From Chitinophagaceae bacterium (lineage in GTDB: Bacteria; Bacteroidota; Bacteroidia; Chitinophagales; Chitinophagaceae): a stretch of DNA of 5,109 nucleotides. The stretch spans positions 1 to 5,109 of the forward strand of contig JACFNM010000300.1 in NCBI GenBank assembly GCA_019454915.1. The letters are read 5' to 3'. Numbering within the stretch: the first letter of the stretch is position 1; every line of letters begins with the position of its first letter. Positions 1 through 5,109 of the stretch are shown here, in pieces. The position numbers were made by a program, and so were the translations under genes. The notes under the pieces were generated by a model, which saw only the letters and a program-made list of their open reading frames with translations, had not been told where the DNA came from and did not search any database.

Positions 1-1904
1 TCCTCTCTTTACCTGTGGTGGTAATCGGTATGTTCTTTATGGATATGCCTTACGGTAATGAAGTAATGTGGGCATTCGCCACTCCGGTAGTTTTATGGTT
101 AGGTAAAGACTTCTTTATCAATGCGTGGAAGCAGGCAAAACACCGTTCTGCCAATATGGATACGTTAGTTGCATTAAGTACAGGTATTGCTTACCTGTTC
201 AGTGTATTCAATACGCTGTTTGCCGACTTTTGGCATCAACGGGGACTGCATGCCCACGTTTATTTTGAAGCCGCAGCCGTTATTATCGCATTCATCCTCT
301 TAGGGAAACTTTTAGAAGAAAGAGCCAAAGGCAACACATCTTCAGCCATTAAAAAGCTGATGGGCTTGCAACCGAAAACTGTCCTCGTGGTACAGGTGGA
401 CGGAACGGAAAAGCAGACCGCTATTGAAGACGTAAGCGCAGGCGATGTGATACTTGTAAAGCCCGGTGAAAAGATTGCGGTAGACGGCATGGTCATATCG
501 GGCAATTCATATGTGGACGAAAGCATGTTAAGCGGTGAGCCTGTACCTGTATTGAAAAAGGAAAACGAAAAGGTATTTGCAGGAACGATTAACCAAAAAG
601 GCAGCTTCCGGTTCAAGGCGGTAAAAGTGGGCAAAGAAACCATGCTTGCCCACATCATCAAAATGGTGCAGGATGCACAGGGAAGCAAAGCACCCGTACA
701 GAAACTGGTCGATAGGATTGCGGGCATCTTTGTTCCGACGGTGATAGGTATTGCAGTCCTGACATTTACCTTATGGTTGATTTTGGGAGGCGAAAACGGG
801 GTTGTTCAAGGTCTGTTGGCAGCCGTTACGGTATTGGTCATTGCCTGCCCCTGTGCTTTGGGCTTAGCAACACCTACCGCTATTATGGTGGGCGTTGGCA
901 AAGGTGCTGAAAATGGTATTTTGATAAAGGATGCCGAAAGTTTGGAGTTAGCTAAAAAAGTAAATGCCATCGTACTGGACAAAACCGGAACTATCACCGA
1001 GGGAAGACCACAGGTAACAGGCATTAAATGGCTGAACAATGAGGACACCGCAAAAGAAATCCTTTTGAGTATCGAAAAACAATCCGAGCACCCATTGGCA
1101 GAAGCCGTAGTGAAGCATCTTGACGGTACGGCAGCGACCTCTCTATCCATGTTCGACAGCATTACGGGCAAAGGCGCAAAAGCAGACCATGACAACGAAA
1201 CCTATTATGTAGGCAACAAAAAGCTATTGGCAGAAAACAACATTACCATTGCTGGAGAATTACAAGACCAGGCCGAAGAATGGGGCAAACAGTCCAAAAC
1301 CGTTATTTGGTTTGCAAACAGCAAACAGGCACTTGCTGTAATTGCCATCGCCGATAATATTAAGGAAACATCGGTGCAGGCTATCCGGGAAATGCAGGAA
1401 ATGGGAATTGACCTGTATATGCTGACCGGAGATAATGAAGCTACCGCTAAAGCCATTGCGGAGCAGACGGGCATCAAGCATTACAAAGCCGAAGTTTTGC
1501 CACAGCACAAAGCCGATTTTGTGAAAGAACTGCAAAAGAAAGGAAAGGTTGTGGCAATGGTGGGCGATGGTATCAACGACAGCACCGCAATGGCAACAGC
1601 CGATGTAAGCATAGCAATGGGCAAAGGCAGCGACATCGCAATGGACGTAGCCAAAATGACCATCATTTCATCAGACCTTACCAAGATACCACAGGCAATA
1701 CGTTTGTCCAAACAAACCGTAACCACCATCAAGCAAAACCTGTTTTGGGCGTTTATTTACAACCTAATCGGTATTCCTGTAGCAGCAGGTATCCTTTATC
1801 CTATTAACGGGTTCCTGCTTAACCCTATGATTGCGGGTGCGGCAATGGCATTGAGCAGCGTGAGCGTGGTCAGTAACAGCCTGCGGTTGAAGTGGAAGAA
1901 GTAA
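1..1904 (+). CDS. copA: Cu+-exporting P1B-type ATPase CopA, 5'-truncated by the window edge
   Basis: Inner-membrane pump that uses ATP to move Cu+ from cytosol to periplasm. The frame is open from base 3 (L-S-L-P before the GTG at 15), so that GTG is internal and the gene begins upstream. Residues below count from that GTG. Visible order: end of the first helix (about 1-10), a second helix (about 17-38), two more helices (about 48-105), the actuator motif SGEP (173-176), the transmembrane metal site CPC (278-280), DKTGT with phosphorylated Asp322, the SEHP dipeptide His359-Pro360, TGD (471-473), GDGIND (517-522), and the last two helices with Tyr582-Asn583 and Met611-x-x-Ser-Ser. CPC plus YN plus MxxSS is the Cu+ (P1B-1) signature. 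About 630 residues are present; family members are usually 700-830, so the missing part should hold the N-terminal metal-binding region and most of the first helix. It is followed 98 bases later by a copper chaperone gene. No frameshift or missing key residue is seen. Confidence 0.97.
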   Translation, partial: LSLPVVVIGMFFMDMPYGNEVMWAFATPVVLWLGKDFFINAWKQAKHRSANMDTLVALSTGIAYLFSVFNTLFADFWHQRGLHAHVYFEAAAVIIAFILLGKLLEERAKGNTSSAIKKLMGLQPKTVLVVQVDGTEKQTAIEDVSAGDVILVKPGEKIAVDGMVISGNSYVDESMLSGEPVPVLKKENEKVFAGTINQKGSFRFKAVKVGKETMLAHIIKMVQDAQGSKAPVQKLVDRIAGIFVPTVIGIAVLTFTLWLILGGENGVVQGLLAAVTVLVIACPCALGLATPTAIMVGVGKGAENGILIKDAESLELAKKVNAIVLDKTGTITEGRPQVTGIKWLNNEDTAKEILLSIEKQSEHPLAEAVVKHLDGTAATSLSMFDSITGKGAKADHDNETYYVGNKKLLAENNITIAGELQDQAEEWGKQSKTVIWFANSKQALAVIAIADNIKETSVQAIREMQEMGIDLYMLTGDNEATAKAIAEQTGIKHYKAEVLPQHKADFVKELQKKGKVVAMVGDGINDSTAMATADVSIAMGKGSDIAMDVAKMTIISSDLTKIPQAIRLSKQTVTTIKQNLFWAFIYNLIGIPVAAGILYPINGFLLNPMIAGAAMALSSVSVVSNSLRLKWKK

Positions 1905-2002
1905 AACAGTAAAAATCACAAATCAAATAAGAAATTACACAATAATTCTGAACCAAATAGCACTGAAATTTGCATTATCAATAACTCTAAAATTTATTAG
2001 TA

Positions 2003-2224
2003 ATGGAAAATAAACAATTTCAATTCAAGACAAACATTAATTGCGGCGGTTGTATAGCATCTGTAAAACCGCACTTGGACAAGGCAGAGGGTATCTGCCA
2101 TTGGGAAGTGGACACTGCCAACAAGGACAAGGTGCTTACCGTGAAGTCAGAGGGCATTACCGAGCAGGAAGTAATATCCACCGTGCAAAAAGCAGGCTTC
2201 AAAATAGAACCTTTGAACGTCTAA
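2003..2224 (+). CDS. copZ: CopZ-like copper chaperone, single HMA domain
   Basis: A 73-residue cytosolic protein without signal peptide, made of one heavy-metal-associated (ferredoxin-like) domain. The metal loop is N-C-G-G-C (Cys14, Cys17) near the N-terminus. Strands and helices follow the family pattern, ending in the usual QKAGFKIEPL-type C-terminus. The Met normally two residues before the first Cys is replaced by Ile12. A third Cys (Cys32, in GICHW) is not part of the usual motif. ATG 2003 is the first start after an in-frame TAA at 1988-1990; there is no purine-rich ribosome site, as is common in Bacteroidota. It lies 98 AT-rich bases after copA and before a strong hairpin, so it is probably the last gene of a copA-copZ unit. 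Likely role: bind Cu+ and hand it to CopA or a regulator. That is inferred from family and neighbourhood; another soft metal is possible. Confidence 0.87.
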   Translation: MENKQFQFKTNINCGGCIASVKPHLDKAEGICHWEVDTANKDKVLTVKSEGITEQEVISTVQKAGFKIEPLNV

Positions 2225-2239
2225 ACCAGCAAATTTTTG

Positions 2240-2296
2240 AAATGCCCTTTTTCCGACCAAATTTCCATTAGGTCAGATTGCCGAAAAAGGGCATTT
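2240..2296 (+). terminator. Strong hairpin, probable terminator of copA-copZ
   Basis: A perfect 14-base inverted repeat: AAATGCCCTTTTTC at 2240-2253 and GAAAAAGGGCATTT at 2283-2296. A short inner pair (GACC 2255-2258 with GGTC 2271-2274) can form inside the 29-base loop. It starts 16 bases after the copZ stop. The trailing T run is only four to five bases (2294-2297, then A), so it is not a textbook intrinsic terminator, but the stem is long and its position fits the end of a transcription unit. The stem would also form on the opposite strand, though no convergent gene is seen. Confidence 0.72.
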
Positions 2297-2358
2297 TATC
2301 AATTCTGAAAATGGTTTGATTGTCTGTTGTGCATATAGCGTTTTTTGTTTATATATCA

Positions 2359-2384
2359 TTTTTTTGCCTATATAACAAAAAAAA
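2359..2384 (+). repeat. Short T7G / CA8 inverted repeat in AT-rich promoter region
   Basis: TTTTTTTG at 2359-2366 can pair with CAAAAAAA starting at 2376, across a 9-base loop. It lies in the very AT-rich stretch upstream of the Cys-rich protein gene. It could be a weak hairpin, bent DNA of the A-tract type, or simply chance in low-complexity DNA. No known operator is recognised here. Confidence 0.3.
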
Positions 2385-2418
2385 TCGTAATAACAATATA
2401 AAAAATCAATTTTATTAG

Positions 2419-2426
2419 TAACTTTG
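2419..2426 (+). promoter_or_regulatory. Candidate Bacteroidota -7 promoter box (TAACTTTG)
   Basis: TAACTTTG matches the Bacteroidota primary-sigma consensus TAnnTTTG exactly. It sits in the most AT-rich stretch of the window, after the probable copA-copZ terminator and just before the next gene. No clear TTG/TTTG -33 partner is present at the usual distance (around 2394-2400 the bases are A/T/C only), so the call rests on the -7 box and on context. If real, transcription would start at about 2430-2434, on top of the start codon of the following gene. Confidence 0.5.
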
Positions 2427-2428
2427 TT

Positions 2429-2818
2429 GTGTTGAAAAATTTAAGAGTACATATAGGCTTTTTGACGTTGTTCTGTCTGGTTTTCTTTATGATGCCAAGT
2501 CAGAGCTATGCCTGTTCCAAAAATTCAACAAAGACCGAGCAGTCTTCCTGCTCAAAGGAGAAATCCAAAAAATCAGAACATAAAAAAGGTTGCAAGGGCA
2601 AATCCTGTAAAAAATGCAAAAGTGACAAATGCGGGTGCGGCTGTTCACACAGCTCTTGCAGGTGCGGTGCTTCAACCACTTCCCTAAATGTCCCAACCAT
2701 AATCGAATTAAAGGCAAAAAATCACTTAGCAGCAGCTAAAAAGCAAAAATTCGGTTTCAAAGAAGCCTACTATTCTTCGGGCTTTTTCTCCATTTGGCTA
2801 CCGCCTAAAATAAGCTAA
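2429..2818 (+). CDS. Secreted cysteine-rich small protein, putative periplasmic metal binder
   Basis: A 129-residue protein of no family I can name. Residues 1-28 form a convincing signal peptide: Lys3/Arg6, then a hydrophobic core (about 9-22), then S-Y-A before Cys29. This suits signal peptidase I; the -3 position is Ser, so it is a poor lipobox, but lipidation on Cys29 cannot be excluded. The mature part has ten Cys (29, 41, 55, 60, 63, 68, 70, 72, 77, 79) in a Lys/Ser-rich setting, including CKKC and CGCGC, which resembles a metallothionein-like soft-metal binder. After residue 80 Cys stops, and the chain ends in an aromatic tail with F-F-S-I-W-L-P-P-K near the C-terminus. The start is GTG 2429 or TTG 2432; the first ATG (2489) would destroy the signal peptide, and no ATG lies between the in-frame stop at 2399-2401 and 2429. 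It sits between copZ and the HMA-DUF3347 gene, so copper binding or sensing in the periplasm is a reasonable inference, not shown. Confidence 0.8.
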   Translation: MLKNLRVHIGFLTLFCLVFFMMPSQSYACSKNSTKTEQSSCSKEKSKKSEHKKGCKGKSCKKCKSDKCGCGCSHSSCRCGASTTSLNVPTIIELKAKNHLAAAKKQKFGFKEAYYSSGFFSIWLPPKIS

Positions 2819-2820
2819 AA

Positions 2821-2840
2821 CTATGGCCTGATAGCCATAG
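2821..2840 (+). repeat. Perfect 7-bp hairpin just after the Cys-rich gene
   Basis: CTATGGC (2821-2827) pairs perfectly with GCCATAG (2834-2840) over a 6-base loop. It begins two bases after the TAA stop (2816-2818). There is no T run after it, so termination is doubtful; it could protect the 3' end of the upstream message or be part of a partial terminator. Function is unproven. Confidence 0.5.
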
Positions 2841-2852
2841 GTGTGTCCTGTC

Positions 2853-2871
2853 AGAAGCTGTTCCGGCTTTT
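2853..2871 (+). repeat. Weak hairpin with T4 tail, possible attenuating terminator
   Basis: AGAAGCTG (2853-2860) can fold on CGGCTTTT (2864-2871) across a 3-base loop, with two G-T wobble pairs. The right arm ends in four T, a terminator-like arrangement, but the stem is weak. With the hairpin at 2821-2840 it may separate, at least partly, the Cys-rich gene from the genes after it. Confidence 0.3.
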
Positions 2872-2911
2872 GCAAATCCCCTATTTGTATCATTTACTTA
2901 AAATTTAAAAC

Positions 2912-2940
2912 AGAAACGGGTTTATCAATCCCCCGTTTCT
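2912..2940 (+). promoter_or_regulatory. Perfect 9-bp inverted repeat before the HMA-DUF3347 gene
   Basis: AGAAACGGG (2912-2920) and CCCGTTTCT (2932-2940) are perfect inverted copies separated by 11 bases, ending 15 bases before the ATG at 2956. In RNA this is a stable stem right in the leader of the next gene; in DNA it could be an operator for a dimeric regulator. No T run follows on the + strand. On the opposite strand it is followed by a T-rich stretch, but no gene lies there to be terminated. The role is inferred from position only. Confidence 0.5.
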
Positions 2941-2955
2941 CAAAATGTAATTATT

Positions 2956-3837
2956 ATGAAATCATTATCAAAAATAGTGATGGTAATCGCCGTGTTACTA
3001 TCATCAATAAACGGTTTTGCACAAATCAAGAATGCGAAAACAGAAACCGTAAAGATTTACGGCAATTGTGGTATGTGCAAAACCACCATCGAAAAAGCAG
3101 GTAACGTAAAAAAGGTAGCCAGCGTGGATTGGAACAAAGATACCAAGATGGCTACGCTCACGTATGACGGCGACAAAACAAACCAGGATGAAATCCTGAA
3201 ACGTATCGCTTTGGCGGGTTATGACAGTGAGAAGTTCCGTGCGCCGGATGACGTATATGCTAAACTGGCTGGTTGCTGCCAGTATGATAGACCTTTTAAG
3301 ACGGTTGCCAAAAACAAGGAGGCGGGAATGGACATGAACGCTGGACATGGCAATCACGACCATAGCCAAATGGCAGCACCCGCTAACAAAGATGCAGCCC
3401 AAAACCAATCTCAGCTAAAAGCTGTATTTGACAACTACTTTTCAGTGAAAGACGCTTTGATAAAAACCGATGCGGTGACCGCATCTGCCAAAGCCGCTGA
3501 ATTGGCTGCGTCCCTTAAAGCAGTCGATATGAATAAGCTGTCGGCAGAGGAACATACGGCTTGGATGAAAGTGATGCAGGACTTGACAGCCATTGCGGAA
3601 AGCATTTCAAAATCAAAAGACGTTGCAAAACAAAGAAGTGCTTTTGCGGGACTTTCTGGAAGCATCTACACATTGGCAAAAGTGTCTAAACAGGATACCC
3701 CCGTTTATTACCAGCACTGTCCTATGTACAATGGAGGTAAGGGAGCCAATTGGCTAAGTAAAGAGAATGCCGTTAAAAATCCATATTACGGCTCACAGAT
3801 GCTTACCTGCGGCAGTACCGTTGAAACCATTAAATAA
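2956..3837 (+). CDS. Exported HMA-DUF3347 two-domain copper-binding protein
   Basis: A 293-residue protein with signal peptide (1-22, ending GFA before Gln23), so periplasmic or outer-surface. Domain 1 (about 28-95) is an HMA domain with metal loop G-N-C-G-M-C (Cys38, Cys41). A Cys-Cys pair (107-108) in a GCCQY stretch follows. Next comes a Met/His-rich linker (Met125, Met127, His131, His134, His136, Met139), typical of Cu+/Ag+ binding. Domain 2 (about 152-290) matches DUF3347: a helical part, then H-C-P-M-Y (Cys255, Met257), G-A-N-W, N-P-Y-Y-G and M-L-T-C-G (Met282, Cys285), which I know also from the ends of Bacteroidota CusB-type proteins. Likely role: bind periplasmic copper and pass it to an efflux partner; this is inferred from the domains. 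ATG 2956 gives a clean signal peptide and lacks a Shine-Dalgarno site. The next gene starts 14 bases after the stop, suggesting one operon through the CopB-type pump. Confidence 0.93.
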   Translation: MKSLSKIVMVIAVLLSSINGFAQIKNAKTETVKIYGNCGMCKTTIEKAGNVKKVASVDWNKDTKMATLTYDGDKTNQDEILKRIALAGYDSEKFRAPDDVYAKLAGCCQYDRPFKTVAKNKEAGMDMNAGHGNHDHSQMAAPANKDAAQNQSQLKAVFDNYFSVKDALIKTDAVTASAKAAELAASLKAVDMNKLSAEEHTAWMKVMQDLTAIAESISKSKDVAKQRSAFAGLSGSIYTLAKVSKQDTPVYYQHCPMYNGGKGANWLSKENAVKNPYYGSQMLTCGSTVETIK

Positions 3838-3851
3838 CAGGTCTGAAAGCT

Positions 3852-4157
3852 ATGGTACAGTACAATGACATGGTGCAGGCGCTTAAAGACCTAAGACAGC
3901 GTGGGTACAGTATGGACTTTAGTCTGTTGCCAGACTGCCTTTACTGTGCGTCAAGGAGCTTGAAACTAAAACCGGAGGATTTTACGGTTACGGAAACTCA
4001 TAGGTTTGAAAGCCTCGACAGCAGTCCTGATAACAATGCCGTGATTTATGCCATATCATCCAATGATGGTAAGAATAAAGGCGTACTTGTTGATGCCTAT
4101 GGTACTTATGCCGAAGAAATGACCCATGAGATGGCAAAAAAATTAAGTGCAACATAA
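3852..4157 (+). CDS. Small conserved Bacteroidota protein, often mislabelled PRPP synthetase
   Basis: A 101-residue soluble protein without signal peptide or membrane segment. From memory it belongs to a widespread ~100-residue Bacteroidota family, often carrying the database name phosphoribosylpyrophosphate synthetase. It is far too short for that enzyme (about 300 residues) and shows none of its PRPP-binding or flexible-loop motifs, so the name should not be used. Visible landmarks: an N-terminal helix with L-R-Q-R-G-Y (14-19), D-C-L-Y-C with Cys29 and Cys32 as a possible metal or redox pair, a K-P-E-D-F stretch, H-R-F-E, A-I-S-S, and a G-V-L-V-D-A-Y-G-T-Y segment before a C-terminal helix. 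It starts 14 bases after the HMA-DUF3347 stop and ends 17 bases before the CopB-type start, so it is probably co-transcribed. Function is unknown; a cytosolic role in metal handling or sensing is only suggested by the neighbours. Confidence 0.87.
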   Translation: MVQYNDMVQALKDLRQRGYSMDFSLLPDCLYCASRSLKLKPEDFTVTETHRFESLDSSPDNNAVIYAISSNDGKNKGVLVDAYGTYAEEMTHEMAKKLSAT

Positions 4158-4174
4158 CTTTAAAACATCTTGTT

Positions 4175-5109
4175 ATGAATAAATACACGTGTCCTATGCA
4201 CCCACAGGTGCTAAAAGACGAGCCGGGCAAATGCCCGCTCTGTGGCATGGCATTGGTTCCCGTTGGCGGTGCGTCAGCTTCTCATGAACACACATCAGGA
4301 CATGGGCATTCTCAACATGTCCATGCTGACGAAAACTTTAATAAACATGAGGGACATCATACAGGCGATTTCCTCACACGTTTTTGGATAAGTCTTGTAA
4401 TCACAATCCCTATCCTGCTCCTGTCACACATGATACAGCAATGGTTGGGTTTCTCCCTTGTTTTCAATGGCGATAAATATGTTCTGCTGGCATTGGGTAC
4501 TGTGATTTATAGCTATGGAGGCTTGCCATTCCTAAAAGGAATGATTGGCGAGATAAAAGCCAAGGCCATAGGCATGATGACCCTTGTCGCCATTGCCATA
4601 TCCGTAGCCTATGTCTATTCCGTAGCCGTTGTATTTGGCTTGCAGGGTATGGACTTCTTTTGGGAACTGGCAACCCTTATTGACATCATGCTGTTAGGGC
4701 ATTGGCTGGAAATGCGTTCCCAAATGGCTGCTTCACGGGCATTGCAGTCATTGGTGGCTTTGCTGCCCAACGATGTTACCGTGGAACGTGGCGGAGAAGC
4801 CGTAAAGATAAAGCTCGAAGACCTGCAAAGCGGTGAAACGGCTATCATAAAACCGGGTGAAAAAATTCCAGCCGATGGATTGGTACTGGAGGGGCTTTCG
4901 TATATCAACGAGAGTATGCTTACCGGAGAAAGTGTTCCCGTAAAAAAGGAAAAAGACGGAAAGGTCATCGCAGGCTCTATCAATGGCGATGGTGCGCTGA
5001 AAGTCAAGGTAACAGCCGTGGGAAAAGACAGCTACCTGAACAGGGTTATCAATCTTGTGCAGGAAGCGCAGGCTACCAAGTCTAATACACAGAACCTTGC
5101 GGACAAAGT
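4175..5109 (+). CDS. copB: CopB-type heavy-metal P1B-ATPase, N-terminal part
   Basis: The frame is open from ATG 4175 to the window end (311 codons, about 40-45% of the expected protein). The N-terminus is a heavy-metal-binding domain (residues 4-29) of the Y-T-C-P-M-H-P ... C-P-L-C-G-M type, with Cys6, His9, Cys20, Cys23 and Met25. A His-rich stretch follows (nine His between 37 and 62). Four helices are visible: about 66-92, 101-122, 131-155 and 160-178. They are followed by G-H-W-L-E-M-R-S, a stretch typical of CopB-like pumps, and the actuator motif TGES (250-253). The ion-site motif (CPH expected), DKTGT and the ATP-binding domain lie beyond the window, so metal preference is not directly seen. 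CopB-type pumps export copper or silver from the cytosol. The gene follows the small DCxxC protein by 17 bases and probably shares its transcript. No Shine-Dalgarno site; no upstream in-family start is needed because the metal-binding head begins at residue 4. Confidence 0.95.
   Translation, partial: MNKYTCPMHPQVLKDEPGKCPLCGMALVPVGGASASHEHTSGHGHSQHVHADENFNKHEGHHTGDFLTRFWISLVITIPILLLSHMIQQWLGFSLVFNGDKYVLLALGTVIYSYGGLPFLKGMIGEIKAKAIGMMTLVAIAISVAYVYSVAVVFGLQGMDFFWELATLIDIMLLGHWLEMRSQMAASRALQSLVALLPNDVTVERGGEAVKIKLEDLQSGETAIIKPGEKIPADGLVLEGLSYINESMLTGESVPVKKEKDGKVIAGSINGDGALKVKVTAVGKDSYLNRVINLVQEAQATKSNTQNLADK

Noticed and set aside
15..17. GTG at 15 as the real start of the CopA protein
   Set aside because: The frame is open upstream to the window edge and coding resembles the first CopA helix; starting here would remove the N-terminal region and most of that helix.
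260..1732. Several long open frames on the - strand inside copA
   Set aside because: They are antisense shadows of a gene with every P-type ATPase motif in place; their translations show no recognisable domain.
1961..2002. A separate promoter for copZ (TTTG at 1969-1972 with a TAAAATTT-like box)
   Set aside because: The second box does not match TAnnTTTG and the spacing is too short; read-through from copA is simpler.
2041..2271. A second + frame overlapping copZ
   Set aside because: It overlaps the complete HMA domain and runs into the terminator hairpin; its product has no family features.
2487..2717. Two - strand frames across the Cys-rich gene
   Set aside because: The + strand frame has a proper signal peptide and patterned Cys; the - strand products look like shadow translations.
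2841..3104. A + frame covering the gap and the start of the HMA-DUF3347 gene
   Set aside because: It is out of frame with the clear signal peptide and HMA domain and covers the inverted repeats; no coherent protein.
3852..4157. PRPP synthetase as the function of the 101-residue protein
   Set aside because: The true enzyme is about three times longer and its PRPP-binding motif is absent; the name is a propagated label.
1..5109. Insertion sequences, CRISPR arrays, tRNA or rRNA genes
   Set aside because: I saw no transposase frame, no regularly spaced repeats and no RNA-gene landmarks on either strand, so mobility of this island cannot be argued from the window.

Overview
This window is part of a copper-handling island from a member of the Bacteroidota, probably a Sphingobacteriaceae-, Flavobacteriaceae- or Chitinophagaceae-like organism. 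That placement is an inference. It rests on DUF3347 proteins, a small ~100-residue protein family I recall mainly from Bacteroidota, AT-rich intergenic DNA, the absence of Shine-Dalgarno sequences before the starts, and a perfect TAnnTTTG box (the Bacteroidota -7 promoter element). All six genes lie on the + strand.

Layout. (1) 1-1904: the C-terminal ~630 residues of a CopA-type Cu+-exporting P1B-ATPase, entering from upstream. (2) 2003-2224: a 73-residue CopZ-like cytosolic copper chaperone. (3) 2225-2428: no gene. It holds a strong hairpin (2240-2296) that probably ends the copA-copZ unit, then a very AT-rich stretch (13 of 88 bases G or C at 2341-2428) with a candidate promoter box at 2419-2426. 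(4) 2429-2818: a small secreted protein with ten cysteines in its mature part, which I cannot assign to a named family. (5) 2819-2955: no gene, but two clear inverted repeats and one weaker one. (6) 2956-3837: an exported protein with a heavy-metal-associated (HMA) domain, a Met/His-rich linker and a DUF3347 domain. (7) 3852-4157: a small conserved protein of a family often mislabelled as PRPP synthetase. (8) 4175 to the end: the N-terminal 311 residues of a CopB-type ATPase with a metal-binding Cys/His head, running off the window.

How the genes fit together (inference). CopZ would carry Cu+ in the cytosol to CopA, which pumps it to the periplasm. The Cys-rich secreted protein and the HMA-DUF3347 protein could bind or relay copper there. 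The CopB-type pump would add a second route across the inner membrane. A CusABC-type efflux system commonly lies nearby in such islands, but none is visible here.

The least understood parts are the Cys-rich secreted protein with its possibly leaderless start, the small DCxxC protein between two copper genes, and the hairpins between 2819 and 2955.
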